Origin: Streptomyces sp. NBC_00483
GTDB taxonomy: Bacteria; Actinomycetota; Actinomycetes; Streptomycetales; Streptomycetaceae
DNA length: 64,000 bases
Assembly: GCF_036013745.1 (NCBI RefSeq)
Contig: NZ_CP107880.1
Coordinates: forward strand, 7,688,001 to 7,752,000
Direction: 5' to 3'
Within the stretch, counting starts at the first letter, position 1; every line of letters starts with the position of its first letter. The position numbers were made by a program, and so were the translations under genes. The notes under the pieces are model-generated. The model saw only the letters and a program-made list of their open reading frames with translations, was not told the origin of the DNA and searched no databases. This document shows, piece by piece, positions 44,998 to 53,491 of this stretch.

Positions 44998-46413
44998 TCA
45001 CTCGTACCGCTCCCGCACGGCCAACCGATCCAACCCTCCCTGCGCCGTCCTCGGCAGGGCGGACACGAAAACGATCCGGTCCGGCACCGCCGCCGCGGCC
45101 AACCGCTCCCGCGAGTACCGCAACACGTCCTCCGCCCCCACACACTCCTCCCCACGCACCACCACCGCGGCCCCGATCCGCTCCCCACCCACCGCGAACA
45201 CCGCCGCCTCCGCCACCGACGGACACCCGGCCAGCACGTCCTCCACGTACTCGGGCGAGATCGTCCGCCCACCCCGGACGATGAGGCTCTCGATCCGCCC
45301 GGTCAACGACAGGTACCCGTCCTCGTCGAGCCACCCCAGGTCCCCCGTGCGCAACCACCCACCACCCCCACCGGTCACGGAGGGCCCCCGCACCCACACC
45401 TCACCCCGCACCCCTGCCGGACACACCTTCCCGTCCTGGTCGACGACGCGCAGCCGCACCCCGGTCGCCCGCCCCACCGTGCCGTGCTTGAGCGGCCCGC
45501 GCTCCGGCAGCGGCTCGCTGGAGATCTGGTGCGCGGCCTCGGTCATCCCGTACGCGGACAGCAGTGGCGCGCCGAACATCCGCTCAAGGGCCCGCTGGGA
45601 CGCGGCGTTGAGCGGCGCGCCACAACTGCGTACGAACCGCAGCGGCGGCGGCGCCCCCACGTCGGCTGCCTCCGACGAGCGGTCGAGCAGCGCCTCGTGG
45701 ATCGTCGGCACCGCCGTGAACCAACTCGCCCCCGCCGCCCGCAGATCCGCCCAGAACGTCTCGGCCGAGAACCGCCCGCCTGCCGGCAGCAGCACACACC
45801 CCCCGCTGGCCAGCGTGGACAGGAGCGAGGCGAAGAGCCCGTGCCCGTGGAAGAACGGCATGACCGCGACGGTCGCGTCGTCGGGCCCCAACGCGTAGGT
45901 GGCACAGATGTTGTTGACGGACGCCGCCACATTGGCGTGCGTGAGCGGCACCATGCGGGCGCGGCCCGTGGCCCCCGCGGTGAACAGGACGAGCGCGTCC
46001 TCCTTCCCCGCACGGCGCCCGGCGCCGGCATCAACGCCGACGCCGATGGCCCCGTCGTGGCCGAGCACGGCGCTCGCCCCCAAATCACCGACCCGCAAAC
46101 GCAGTTCGGCATCGGACAGACCCGGATCCAGAGGAGCGGCGACCACCCCCGCGCGAGCCGCACCGAGCAGCGCGACCACGAACTCGACGGTGTTGCCCGC
46201 GACGAGCCCAAGCACATCACCCGCCCCCAGACCTGCGGCGGCGAGCCGCTCCGCCTCCTGGTCCGCGAGGGCGTCCAACGCCTCGTACGACAGGGGAACC
46301 CGCTCGTCACCGTGTCGGCCGGTGGTGACGAGCGCGGGAGCGTGGGGCCGCGCACGAGCCTGCCGGTCGAGGAGATCGGCGAGCCCCGTGACGGTCAGGG
46401 CCGACGTGGCCAT
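44998..46413 (-). CDS. AMP-dependent acyl-CoA synthetase-like protein, candidate oxalate-CoA ligase
   Basis: 471-residue ANL-superfamily protein, shorter than usual. The ATP-binding signatures SAYGMTEA, TGDLGWLDEDGYL and GRIESLIVRGG are good. Two key lysine positions are altered: the P-loop reads FTAGATGRARM (normally TSGTTGxPKG), and the C-terminal A10 motif reads PRTAQGGLDR where the catalytic Lys of GK (about residue 460) is Gly. It may thus catalyse only part of the reaction, or none. ATG 46413 has GGAGGTGG upstream. Divergent from oxc with shared LysR boxes, so its expected substrate is oxalate. Confidence 0.82.
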   Translation of the reverse strand: MATSALTVTGLADLLDRQARARPHAPALVTTGRHGDERVPLSYEALDALADQEAERLAAAGLGAGDVLGLVAGNTVEFVVALLGAARAGVVAAPLDPGLSDAELRLRVGDLGASAVLGHDGAIGVGVDAGAGRRAGKEDALVLFTAGATGRARMVPLTHANVAASVNNICATYALGPDDATVAVMPFFHGHGLFASLLSTLASGGCVLLPAGGRFSAETFWADLRAAGASWFTAVPTIHEALLDRSSEAADVGAPPPLRFVRSCGAPLNAASQRALERMFGAPLLSAYGMTEAAHQISSEPLPERGPLKHGTVGRATGVRLRVVDQDGKVCPAGVRGEVWVRGPSVTGGGGGWLRTGDLGWLDEDGYLSLTGRIESLIVRGGRTISPEYVEDVLAGCPSVAEAAVFAVGGERIGAAVVVRGEECVGAEDVLRYSRERLAAAAVPDRIVFVSALPRTAQGGLDRLAVRERYE

Positions 46414-46486
46414 GCCTTCCACCTCCCATCCTCAGCGAGCGTGCGGTCAGCGGCCGCGCACGTCCAATACGCACTCACGAACACCC

Positions 46487-46503
46487 GATAGCAACGGCTT
46501 ATC
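46487..46503. promoter_or_regulatory. LysR box 1 (ATAG-N7-TTAT)
   Basis: GATAGCAACGGCTTATC is an inverted repeat with the LysR-type T-N11-A core, 74-90 bases upstream of the CoA-ligase start and 67 bases from a second identically spaced copy. Confidence 0.6.
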
Positions 46504-46533
46504 AAGACCGAACGACCGCCCACAGCAGGGGAT

Positions 46534-46561
46534 TTGACACCCGCTTGACTCTCGATAGACG
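46534..46561 (+). promoter_or_regulatory. possible promoter of oxc
   Basis: TTGACA at 46534-46539 and TAGACG at 46556-46561, 16 bases apart, resemble -35 and -10 elements. The second LysR box overlaps the -10 region. Confidence 0.4.
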
Positions 46562-46571
46562 CCATTTATCG
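46553..46571. promoter_or_regulatory. LysR box 2 (ATAG-N7-TTAT)
   Basis: CGATAGACGCCATTTATCG has the same GATA-N9-TATC layout as box 1 with one more base pair on each side. It lies 123-141 bases before oxc. Confidence 0.6.
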
Positions 46572-46693
46572 CCTGGAAGCCGATGGGTCTTGGACGGGGC
46601 GCCGCAGCCTGTCGAAGGTGAGAACAGGAGCCGCACCGGCCGTGCGCGCATGAGGCGCACCGGCAGGGACCCGTCCAAGGAGGAACCCGGATC

Positions 46694-48433
46694 ATGACCG
46701 CTGACTCGACCGCTGAACAGACCGCCGAGGCCGCGGCAGGAGCCGACGCGCCGGGCGAGCTCACCGACGGCTACCACCTCGTCGTCGACGCCCTGAAGAA
46801 GAACGACGTCGACACGATCTACGGCCTCGTAGGCATCCCGGTGACGGACCTGGCCCGCCTCGCGCAGGCCGAGGGCATCCGCTACATCGGCTTCCGCCAC
46901 GAGTCCAACGCCGGCCACGCCGCCGCGATCGCCGGCTACCTCACCAAGACGCCCGGCATCTGTCTGACCGTCTCGGCCCCCGGCTTCCTCAACGGCCTGG
47001 TCGCCCTCGCCAACGCCACCACCAACTGCTTCCCGATGGTGCAGATATCCGGCTCCAGCGAGCGCCACCTCGTCGACCTCAAGCAGGGCGACTACGAGGA
47101 GATGGACCAGCTCGCCGCGGCCCAGCCCTTCGTGAAGGCCGCCTACCGTGTCAGCCGCGTCGAGGACATCGGCCGCGGCATCGCCCGCGCCCTGCGCACC
47201 GCGGTCTCCGGCCGCCCCGGCGGCGTCTATCTCGACATCCCGGCGGCGGTCCTCGGCGCGGTCATGGACAAGGGGGAGGGGGAGCGGACCCTCTCCCGCC
47301 TGGTCGACCCGGCGCCGCGCCAGCTGCCCGCCCCCGAGGCGGTGGACCGCGCGATCGACCTCCTGGAGAACGCGGAGCGCCCGCTGATCGTCCTCGGCAA
47401 GGGCGCGGCCTACGCACAGGCCGACGACAAGATCCGTCACCTCATCGAGTCGACGGGCATCCCGTACGTACCGATGTCCATGGCGAAGGGCCTGCTCCGC
47501 GACGACCACCCGCAGTCGGCGGCGACGGCCCGGTCCCTCGCCCTGAAGAAGGCCGACGTCGTCATGCTGGTCGGCGCCCGCCTGAACTGGCTGCTCAACC
47601 ACGGCGAGCGCGGCTGGAACCCGGACGCGAAATTCATCCAGGTCGACATCGAGGCGAGGGAGATGGACTCCAACCAGCCCATCGCGGCGCCCCTCGTCGG
47701 CGACATCGAATCCGTCCTCGACCAGCTCGCCGACCGCACCAAGCCCGGCCAGGTCAGCGCGCCCGCCGCCTGGCGCGAGGAGCTCGCGGCCCGCTCGGAG
47801 CAGAACGTCGCCAAGATGGCCAAGCGCCTGGAGGCCGACCCGCACCCCATGCAGTTCATGGGCGCGCTCAAGGCGGTCCGCGACGTCGTCCACCAGCACC
47901 CGGAGACGTACATCGTCAACGAGGGCGCCAACACCCTCGACATCGCCCGCAACGTCATCGACATGCACCATCCGCGCCGCCGCCTCGACTCCGGCACGTG
48001 GGGCGTCATGGGCATCGGCATGGGCTACGCGATCGCGGCCGCGGTCGAGAGCGGCGGAGCGCCCGTCGTCGCCATCGAGGGCGACAGCGCCTTCGGCTTC
48101 AGCGGCATGGAGCTGGAGACGATCTGCCGCTACAACCTGCCGGTCGTCACCGTGATCATGAACAACGGCGGCGTCTACCGGGGCGACGAGGTGATCGGTG
48201 ACGCCCCCGCCCCCACGACCCTGATGAGCGCGGCCCGCCACGACCAGATGATCGAGTCCTTCGGCGGCAAGGGGTACCGGGCCACCACACCCGCCGAGGT
48301 CACGGCCGCACTCACCGAGGCGATCGCCTCCGGCGGCCCCGCGCTCATCGACTGCGTGATCGACCCGTCGGCCGGCACGGAGAGCGGCCACATCGCCCAC
48401 CTGAACCCGAAGGGCATCGGCATCAAGAAGTAG
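46694..48433 (+). CDS. oxc: oxalyl-CoA decarboxylase
   Basis: 579-residue thiamine-diphosphate enzyme converting oxalyl-CoA to formyl-CoA and CO2. The glutamate that activates ThDP is in FRHESNAGHAAAIAGYLT (broken here from the family block), the domain-2 region LKKADVVMLVGARLNWLL contacts ADP/CoA in this family, and the ThDP-Mg motif runs from GDSAFGFSG (about 463) to VIMNNGGVYRG. The C-terminal NPKG segment that closes over CoA is present (HLNPKGIGIKK). An AGGAGGAAC site precedes the ATG. It is the key enzyme of the island and is divergent from the CoA-ligase gene. Confidence 0.94.
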   Translation: MTADSTAEQTAEAAAGADAPGELTDGYHLVVDALKKNDVDTIYGLVGIPVTDLARLAQAEGIRYIGFRHESNAGHAAAIAGYLTKTPGICLTVSAPGFLNGLVALANATTNCFPMVQISGSSERHLVDLKQGDYEEMDQLAAAQPFVKAAYRVSRVEDIGRGIARALRTAVSGRPGGVYLDIPAAVLGAVMDKGEGERTLSRLVDPAPRQLPAPEAVDRAIDLLENAERPLIVLGKGAAYAQADDKIRHLIESTGIPYVPMSMAKGLLRDDHPQSAATARSLALKKADVVMLVGARLNWLLNHGERGWNPDAKFIQVDIEAREMDSNQPIAAPLVGDIESVLDQLADRTKPGQVSAPAAWREELAARSEQNVAKMAKRLEADPHPMQFMGALKAVRDVVHQHPETYIVNEGANTLDIARNVIDMHHPRRRLDSGTWGVMGIGMGYAIAAAVESGGAPVVAIEGDSAFGFSGMELETICRYNLPVVTVIMNNGGVYRGDEVIGDAPAPTTLMSAARHDQMIESFGGKGYRATTPAEVTAALTEAIASGGPALIDCVIDPSAGTESGHIAHLNPKGIGIKK

Positions 48434-48544
48434 CCGGTCCGCCCGCGTCCGGGGCGCCCCGATACGCAGGTGAAAGCCACTCCGAAACCTTGGTATTGTT
48501 GAGGTGTCGCCGCGGGGAACGCCCCGCGCAGCGACGCACACCTT

Positions 48545-48629
48545 GTCCGGGTGGCGGAATGGCAGACGCGCTAGCTTGAGGTGCTAGTGCCCTTTATCGG
48601 GCGTGGGGGTTCAAGTCCCCCCTCGGACA
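48545..48629 (+). tRNA. tRNA-Leu(GAG), copy 1
   Basis: 85-nt class II tRNA. Acceptor arm GTCCGGG pairs with CTCGGAC (one G-T), D-loop GGCGGAATGGCAGACGC, anticodon arm CTAGC-TTGAGGT-GCTAG with anticodon GAG, long variable arm TGCCCTTTATCGGGCG, T-arm GGGGGTTCAAGTCCCCC, discriminator A. CCA is not encoded. Identical to the tRNA at 52568-52652. Confidence 0.97.
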
Positions 48630-48636
48630 CTTACGG

Positions 48637-48673
48637 AGTGCCGGTCGAGATTCTTCTCGACCGGCACTTTTTT
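48637..48673 (+). terminator. intrinsic terminator after tRNA-Leu copy 1
   Basis: A perfect 14-bp stem (48637-48650 with 48655-48668), TTCT loop, and a run of six T at 48668-48673: a classical rho-independent terminator, unusual for this GC-rich genome. Confidence 0.93.
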
Positions 48674-48772
48674 GTGTTTGCGCTGGTCCGACGGGGGCAG
48701 GCGCGACCTCGAGCCACGTATATCGCTTTTCAACCTTTCACAGGTCAAAGAGTAAAGAGAATAGAGGTCGGT

Positions 48773-49873
48773 GTGTCCTCCAGACTGGTGGCCGAACACC
48801 TGTACATGGTGTTCGGCGGGAGACAACAGGAGGCTGTGGACAAGCTCCGCGGCGGCGCGGACCGTGAGGAGCTGCGCGCCGAGGGAACCACGGCCGCCGT
48901 GATCGACGCGTCGTTCACCGTCGAGCCCGGCCAGATCTTCGTCGTCATGGGCCTGTCGGGATCGGGCAAGTCGACGTTGCTCCGGATGCTCAACGGCCTC
49001 CTGGAGCCGACGTCGGGACATGTGAAGTTCGACGGCGAGGACCTGACCGCTCTCGCTCCGCGCGAACTGCGCGAGGTCCGCGCCCGCAAGATCAGCATGG
49101 TGTTCCAGCACTTCGCGCTGTTCCCGCACCGCTCCGTGATGGAGAACGCGGGCTATGGCCTCGAGGTGCAGGGCGTTCCGCGTGCGGAGCGCGAGGAGCG
49201 GGCGATCGAGGCGCTGCGGTTGGCCGGTCTTGAGGGGTGGGAGAAGTCCTTCCCCGACGAGCTGTCCGGCGGTATGCAGCAGCGTGTGGGCCTGGCCCGC
49301 GCGCTCGCGACCGACGCCGATCTGCTGCTGATGGACGAGTCGTTCAGTGCGCTCGACCCGCTGATCCGGCGCGACATGCAGGACCAGTTGCTTGAGCTGC
49401 AGAAGACGCTGAAGAAGACGATCGTCTTCATCACGCACGATCTGAACGAGGCCATGCGTCTGGGCGACAACATCGCGGTCATGCGCGATGGTCGTATCGT
49501 CCAGATCGGTTCGGCCGAGGACATTCTCGTCACGCCGGCCAACGATTACGTGGCCTCCTTCACGCAGGACGTCGACCGTTCCCGTGTGCTGAGCGCGCGG
49601 GCGATCATGGCCGAGCCGGCGGAGGGCTACGCGATGGCGGACGCCCCGGCGAGGGTCCACGAGGACACGCCCATCGTCGAGCTCTTTACGCCGTGCTCGA
49701 CGAGCGAGATACCCGTGGCCGTCGTGAACGACGCGGGTGACCTTGTCGGTGTGGTGCCGCGCGAGCGGCTGCTGGCCGTGCTCGGTGAGCCGACGAAGAC
49801 CGTGGAAGCCAATGGAGCGGCCTCCGACCTCATCGAGGACGAGCCGGCGAAGAAGGTGATCGCTGGTGCCTAG
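48773..49873 (+). CDS. glycine betaine/proline-type ABC transporter ATP-binding protein (OpuA/ProV)
   Basis: 366-residue ATPase. Walker A GLSGSGKST, FQHFALFPHRSV Q-loop, signature LSGGMQQRVGLARALA, Walker B LLLMDESFSALDPL, H-loop THDLNEAM. Two weak CBS-like regions at the C-terminus (from about residue 280) are as in osmosensing OpuA proteins. GTG 48773 (SSRLVAEHLYMVFGG) matches the family start; the frame is open further upstream but would run through the tRNA. It overlaps the permease gene by 8 bases. Confidence 0.93.
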   Translation: MSSRLVAEHLYMVFGGRQQEAVDKLRGGADREELRAEGTTAAVIDASFTVEPGQIFVVMGLSGSGKSTLLRMLNGLLEPTSGHVKFDGEDLTALAPRELREVRARKISMVFQHFALFPHRSVMENAGYGLEVQGVPRAEREERAIEALRLAGLEGWEKSFPDELSGGMQQRVGLARALATDADLLLMDESFSALDPLIRRDMQDQLLELQKTLKKTIVFITHDLNEAMRLGDNIAVMRDGRIVQIGSAEDILVTPANDYVASFTQDVDRSRVLSARAIMAEPAEGYAMADAPARVHEDTPIVELFTPCSTSEIPVAVVNDAGDLVGVVPRERLLAVLGEPTKTVEANGAASDLIEDEPAKKVIAGA

Positions 49874-52478
49874 GATTCCCTTTGGTGACTGGGTCAATGA
49901 CGTCGTCCAGTGGATGCTCGTCCACCTGGACTGGCTGTTCGGCTTCTTCGAGAGCATCTTCAACGGTGTCTACAACGGCCTGACCGAACTCCTCCAGGCC
50001 CCCGAACCGCTGCTGCTCGCGGGCATCTTCGCCGTGATCGCCTTCTGGCTGCGCGGCACGCTGGCGGCGGTTCTCACGTTCATCGGGCTCTGGTTCATCC
50101 AGAACCTGGAGCTGTGGGACAAGGCGATGGAGACCCTGTCGCTCGTCCTCGTGTCGACACTGATCGCGTTGATCATCGGTGTGCCGCTGGGTATCTGGGC
50201 GGCGCGTTCGAGCCGGGTCAGCAATCTGTTCCGTCCGGTCCTCGACCTGATGCAGACGCTGCCGGCGATGGTCTACCTGATCCCGGCGATCCTGTTCTTC
50301 GGCTCGGGTGCTCCGGCCGGTATCGTCGCGACGCTGATCTTCGCGGTGCCGCCGGGCGTGCGCATGACCGAGCTGGGCATCCGGCAGGTCGACAAGGAGT
50401 TGGTGGAGGCCGCCGACGCGTTCGGTACGACGCCGCGCAACACCTTGTTCCGCGTGCAGCTTCCACTGGCTCTCCCGACGATCATGGCGGGTGTCAACCA
50501 GGTCATCATGCTGGGCCTGTCGATGGCCGCCATCGCGGGCATGGTCGGCACCGGCGGTCTCGGTGGCGCCGTCAACGAGGCCATCGGCCAGCTGAACGTC
50601 GGCCTGGGCGCCGAGTCCGGCGTCTCGATCGTCATCCTGGCGATCTACTTGGACCGGATGACCAGCTCGCTCGGCCAGCAGGTCTCCCCGCTCGGCCGCC
50701 GGGCGCTCAACAAGCTGCGGTCCGCGCAGGGCCTGAAGATCTGGTCGTACCGTCCTCGCCCGGCCGTCGCCGTGGTCGGTGTCGTCGTCCTCGCGCTCGT
50801 CGCGGGCGGCATGGGCATGTTCGGCCAGAACAGCGGTGGGGCCGCCCCGGCCGCCTCGTCCACGAACGTGGGCCAGGGCAAGAAGATCTCCATCGGCTAC
50901 ATCCCGTGGGACGAGGGCGTCGCCTCCACGTTCCTGTGGAAGGAGATCTTGGAGCAGCGCGGTTTCGAGGTCGAGACCAAGCAGTTCGACGCCGGACCGC
51001 TCTACACGTCGCTCGCGGGTGGCACGGTCGACTTCCAGACCGACTCCTGGCTGCCGGTCACGCACGCCGAGTACTGGAAGAAGTACGGCAAGGACCTGGA
51101 AGACCTCGGTTCCTGGTACGGCCCCACGTCCCTTGAACTGGCCGTGCCGTCCTACATGAAGGACATCAAGTCCATGGAGGACTTGAAGGGCCAGGCGTCG
51201 AAGTTCGACGGCAAGATCACCGGCATCGAGGCGAGCGCCGGTGAGACGGCGCTGCTCAAGAGCAAGGTGCTCAAGGCCTACGGCCTCGACAAGGAGTACA
51301 AGGTCGTCGACAGCTCGACGCCGGCGATGCTGGCCGAGCTGAAGCGCGCGTACGCCAAGAAGAAGCCGATCGTCGTCCCGCTGTGGTCGCCGCACTGGGC
51401 GTACAACGACTACAAGCTCACCAAGCTCAAGGACCCGAAGGGCGCCTGGGGCAAGGGCGACGGCATCCACTCGCTGGCCCGCAAGGGCTTCGGCAAGGAC
51501 TTCCCCGAGGTCAACAAGTGGGTCAAGGACTTCAAGCTGAGCGAGAAGCAGCTCACCAGCCTTGAGGCCGAGATCAACAAGTCGGGCAAGGGCAAGCAGC
51601 AGGACGCCGTCAAGGCGTGGCTGAAGAAGAACCCGGGCGTCGTCGACAAGCTGGCCCCGGTCAAGAAGCAGTCGACCCCCGCCGAGGCCAAGCGCCCCGT
51701 CAACGTCGCCTGGTTCCCCTGGGACGAGGACATCGCGGTCACCTTCCTCTGGAAGCACGTTCTGGAGAGCCGCGGCTACAAGCTCAACCTGAAGCAGATG
51801 GACGTCGGCCCGGTCTACACGGGTCTCTCCACCGGTGACCTCGACGTCAACTTCGACGCCTGGCTGCCGTATACGCAGAAGAGCTACTGGGACAAGTACA
51901 AGAACAAGGTCGCGACCCTCGGCTCCTGGTACGGGCCCACCTCGCTCGAGATCGCCGTTCCGTCCTACGTGAAGGGCATCAAGTCGGTCGAGGACCTCAA
52001 GGGCAGGGCCAAGGAGTTCAACGGCAAGATCGTCGGCATCGAGGGCGGCACCGGAACGATGGACATCCTCACGAAGGATGTCGTGCCGGGCTACGGCCTC
52101 GACAAGGAGTACAAGGTCGTCAACGGCTCCACGCCGGCGATGCTCGCCGAGCTGAAGCGCGCGTACGCCAAGAAGGAGCCGATCGCGGTGCTCCTGTGGA
52201 CGCCGCACTGGGCCTACAGCAAGTACGACCTGACCAAGCTGAAGGACCCCAAGGGCCTCTTCGGCAAGGGCGACACCATCCGCACGGTCACCAGCAAGGC
52301 GTTCACCAAGCAGTACCCGCAGCTCACGAAGTGGTTCAAGAACTTCAAGATGACCGAGGACGAGCTCGGCACCCTGGAGATCGAGATCAACAAGCGGGGC
52401 CAGGGCCACCAGGCGGAGGCGGTCACGGCGTGGCTGAAGAAGCACCCGGAGGTGGAGCGGCGGATGACGGCGCCGTAG
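49866..52478 (+). CDS. glycine betaine-type ABC permease fused to two tandem substrate-binding domains
   Basis: 870-residue membrane protein starting at GTG 49866. Residues 1-about 300 form the permease (PLGIWAARSS, the EAA-like loop ELVEAADAFGTTPRNTLF, GLSMAAIAGMVGTGGLG). A membrane helix near 300-318 leads to two OpuAC-type binding domains (about 340-590 and 615-868). Both have YIPWDEG/WFPWDED starts, tryptophans for the cation box, and WSPHWAY/WTPHWAY. The domains are direct repeats with an 813-base period; one 30-base block (51278-51307 and 52091-52120) is still identical. Role: uptake of quaternary-amine osmolytes. Confidence 0.93.
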   Translation: MPRIPFGDWVNDVVQWMLVHLDWLFGFFESIFNGVYNGLTELLQAPEPLLLAGIFAVIAFWLRGTLAAVLTFIGLWFIQNLELWDKAMETLSLVLVSTLIALIIGVPLGIWAARSSRVSNLFRPVLDLMQTLPAMVYLIPAILFFGSGAPAGIVATLIFAVPPGVRMTELGIRQVDKELVEAADAFGTTPRNTLFRVQLPLALPTIMAGVNQVIMLGLSMAAIAGMVGTGGLGGAVNEAIGQLNVGLGAESGVSIVILAIYLDRMTSSLGQQVSPLGRRALNKLRSAQGLKIWSYRPRPAVAVVGVVVLALVAGGMGMFGQNSGGAAPAASSTNVGQGKKISIGYIPWDEGVASTFLWKEILEQRGFEVETKQFDAGPLYTSLAGGTVDFQTDSWLPVTHAEYWKKYGKDLEDLGSWYGPTSLELAVPSYMKDIKSMEDLKGQASKFDGKITGIEASAGETALLKSKVLKAYGLDKEYKVVDSSTPAMLAELKRAYAKKKPIVVPLWSPHWAYNDYKLTKLKDPKGAWGKGDGIHSLARKGFGKDFPEVNKWVKDFKLSEKQLTSLEAEINKSGKGKQQDAVKAWLKKNPGVVDKLAPVKKQSTPAEAKRPVNVAWFPWDEDIAVTFLWKHVLESRGYKLNLKQMDVGPVYTGLSTGDLDVNFDAWLPYTQKSYWDKYKNKVATLGSWYGPTSLEIAVPSYVKGIKSVEDLKGRAKEFNGKIVGIEGGTGTMDILTKDVVPGYGLDKEYKVVNGSTPAMLAELKRAYAKKEPIAVLLWTPHWAYSKYDLTKLKDPKGLFGKGDTIRTVTSKAFTKQYPQLTKWFKNFKMTEDELGTLEIEINKRGQGHQAEAVTAWLKKHPEVERRMTAP

Positions 52479-52567
52479 TCGCATAGGTGCTGGTGAAGGC
52501 CGCTCCGAGACCTTGATAAGGTTCTCTTCGTCGCCACGGGGCCAGCCCCCGGAGCGGCCGACACCTT

Positions 52568-52652
52568 GTCCGGGTGGCGGAATGGCAGACGCGCTAGCTT
52601 GAGGTGCTAGTGCCCTTTATCGGGCGTGGGGGTTCAAGTCCCCCCTCGGACA
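52568..52652 (+). tRNA. tRNA-Leu(GAG), copy 2
   Basis: Base-for-base identical to the tRNA at 48545-48629 (anticodon GAG, long variable arm, no CCA). The upstream leader is also related: both have a CTCCGA-A-ACCTTG-like stretch about 60 bases before the gene and end in ACACCTT, showing that the promoter was duplicated with the tRNA. Confidence 0.97.
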
Positions 52653-52657
52653 CAAAA

Positions 52658-52692
52658 AGATCCCCACGGTCTCCCGGAGACCGTGGGGATCT
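52658..52692. terminator. bidirectional terminator between tRNA-Leu copy 2 and gntR
   Basis: A near-perfect inverted repeat (AGATCCCCACGGTCTCC and its complement). The run of five A at 52654-52658 gives a T-tract for transcripts on the minus strand, so it ends the tetronate operon as well as the tRNA. Confidence 0.9.
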
Positions 52693-52716
52693 GTCGTTGC
52701 GGAGCCGGACCGGGGC

Positions 52717-53487
52717 TCAGGCCCCCGTGTCCAGGTCGAGGTCCACGTCCACGTCCAGGGCCTCCGCCTCGTCCCAGAATTCCGGGTCTGCCTTCTGGAG
52801 GCGGGTGGCGGCGTGTTTCATGTGGCGGCGGGCTGCCGTGCGGGCCGCCTTGGGGTCGGCGGATTCGATGGCCGTGAGGATCGCCTGGTGTTCGTGGCGG
52901 ACCGCCTCGAAGAAGTCGTCGCGGCGGGCCTCGTTGGCGCGGGTGACGCGGATGCCGCCGCGGGAGACCTCGCCGAGGTAGTGGACCGTCGAGACCAGGA
53001 CCGGGTTGCCCGTCGACTCCGCGATCGAGCGATGGAAGGCGAGGTCCTCGTCCGTGCCGTCGCCGCCCGCCGCGACCGCCGTGTCGATCGCCGCCAGCGC
53101 CGCACGCATCCGCACGATGTCGGCGGGGCGCGCGCGGGTCGCCGCGAGATGGGCGGCCTCGGCCTCCATCGCGCGGCGGACCTCGACGATCTGGAGGACC
53201 TTCGCCTGCGTGCCCGGCGACTCGGTGCCGCCCTCCAGGTCCAGGGGACGGGTGCGGCGGGGCAGCACGAAGACGCCCCTGCCCTGGCGGGGTTCCACCA
53301 GTCCCGCGTTGCGCAGGCGGGAGACCGCCTCGCGGATCACCGTGCGGCTGACGCCGAGCTGCTTGACGAGCTCCACCTCGGTCGGCAGCTTGTCGCCCGC
53401 CGTGAGCCGCCCCGACTCGATCTCCTCGGTGAGCATCGCGGCGACGCGATCGGCGAGCCGCACGGGCCCGTCCACCTTGTTGAACAT
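52717..53487 (-). CDS. GntR/FadR-family regulator of the tetronate operon
   Basis: 256-residue regulator: winged helix in residues 10-75 (LGVSRTVIREAVSRLRNAGLV), helical FCD domain from about 95 with the metal residues DEDLAFHRSIAEST and HEHQAIL. An acidic Asp-rich tail ends the protein. Its start is 4 bases after the denD stop, so it is the last gene of the operon it likely controls through the palindrome at 59719-59737. Effector presumably a tetronate. Confidence 0.9.
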   Translation of the reverse strand: MFNKVDGPVRLADRVAAMLTEEIESGRLTAGDKLPTEVELVKQLGVSRTVIREAVSRLRNAGLVEPRQGRGVFVLPRRTRPLDLEGGTESPGTQAKVLQIVEVRRAMEAEAAHLAATRARPADIVRMRAALAAIDTAVAAGGDGTDEDLAFHRSIAESTGNPVLVSTVHYLGEVSRGGIRVTRANEARRDDFFEAVRHEHQAILTAIESADPKAARTAARRHMKHAATRLQKADPEFWDEAEALDVDVDLDLDTGA

Positions 53488-53491
53488 GGCG

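Noticed and set aside
48581..48772. N-terminal extension of the betaine ATPase reaching into tRNA-Leu
   Set aside because: It would translate the tRNA and its terminator. The GTG at 48773 gives the family-typical start.
48545..52652. Integrated genomic island at the tRNA-Leu pair
   Set aside because: No integrase, excisionase or phage genes lie nearby, and the enclosed transporter has the same codon and base character as its surroundings.
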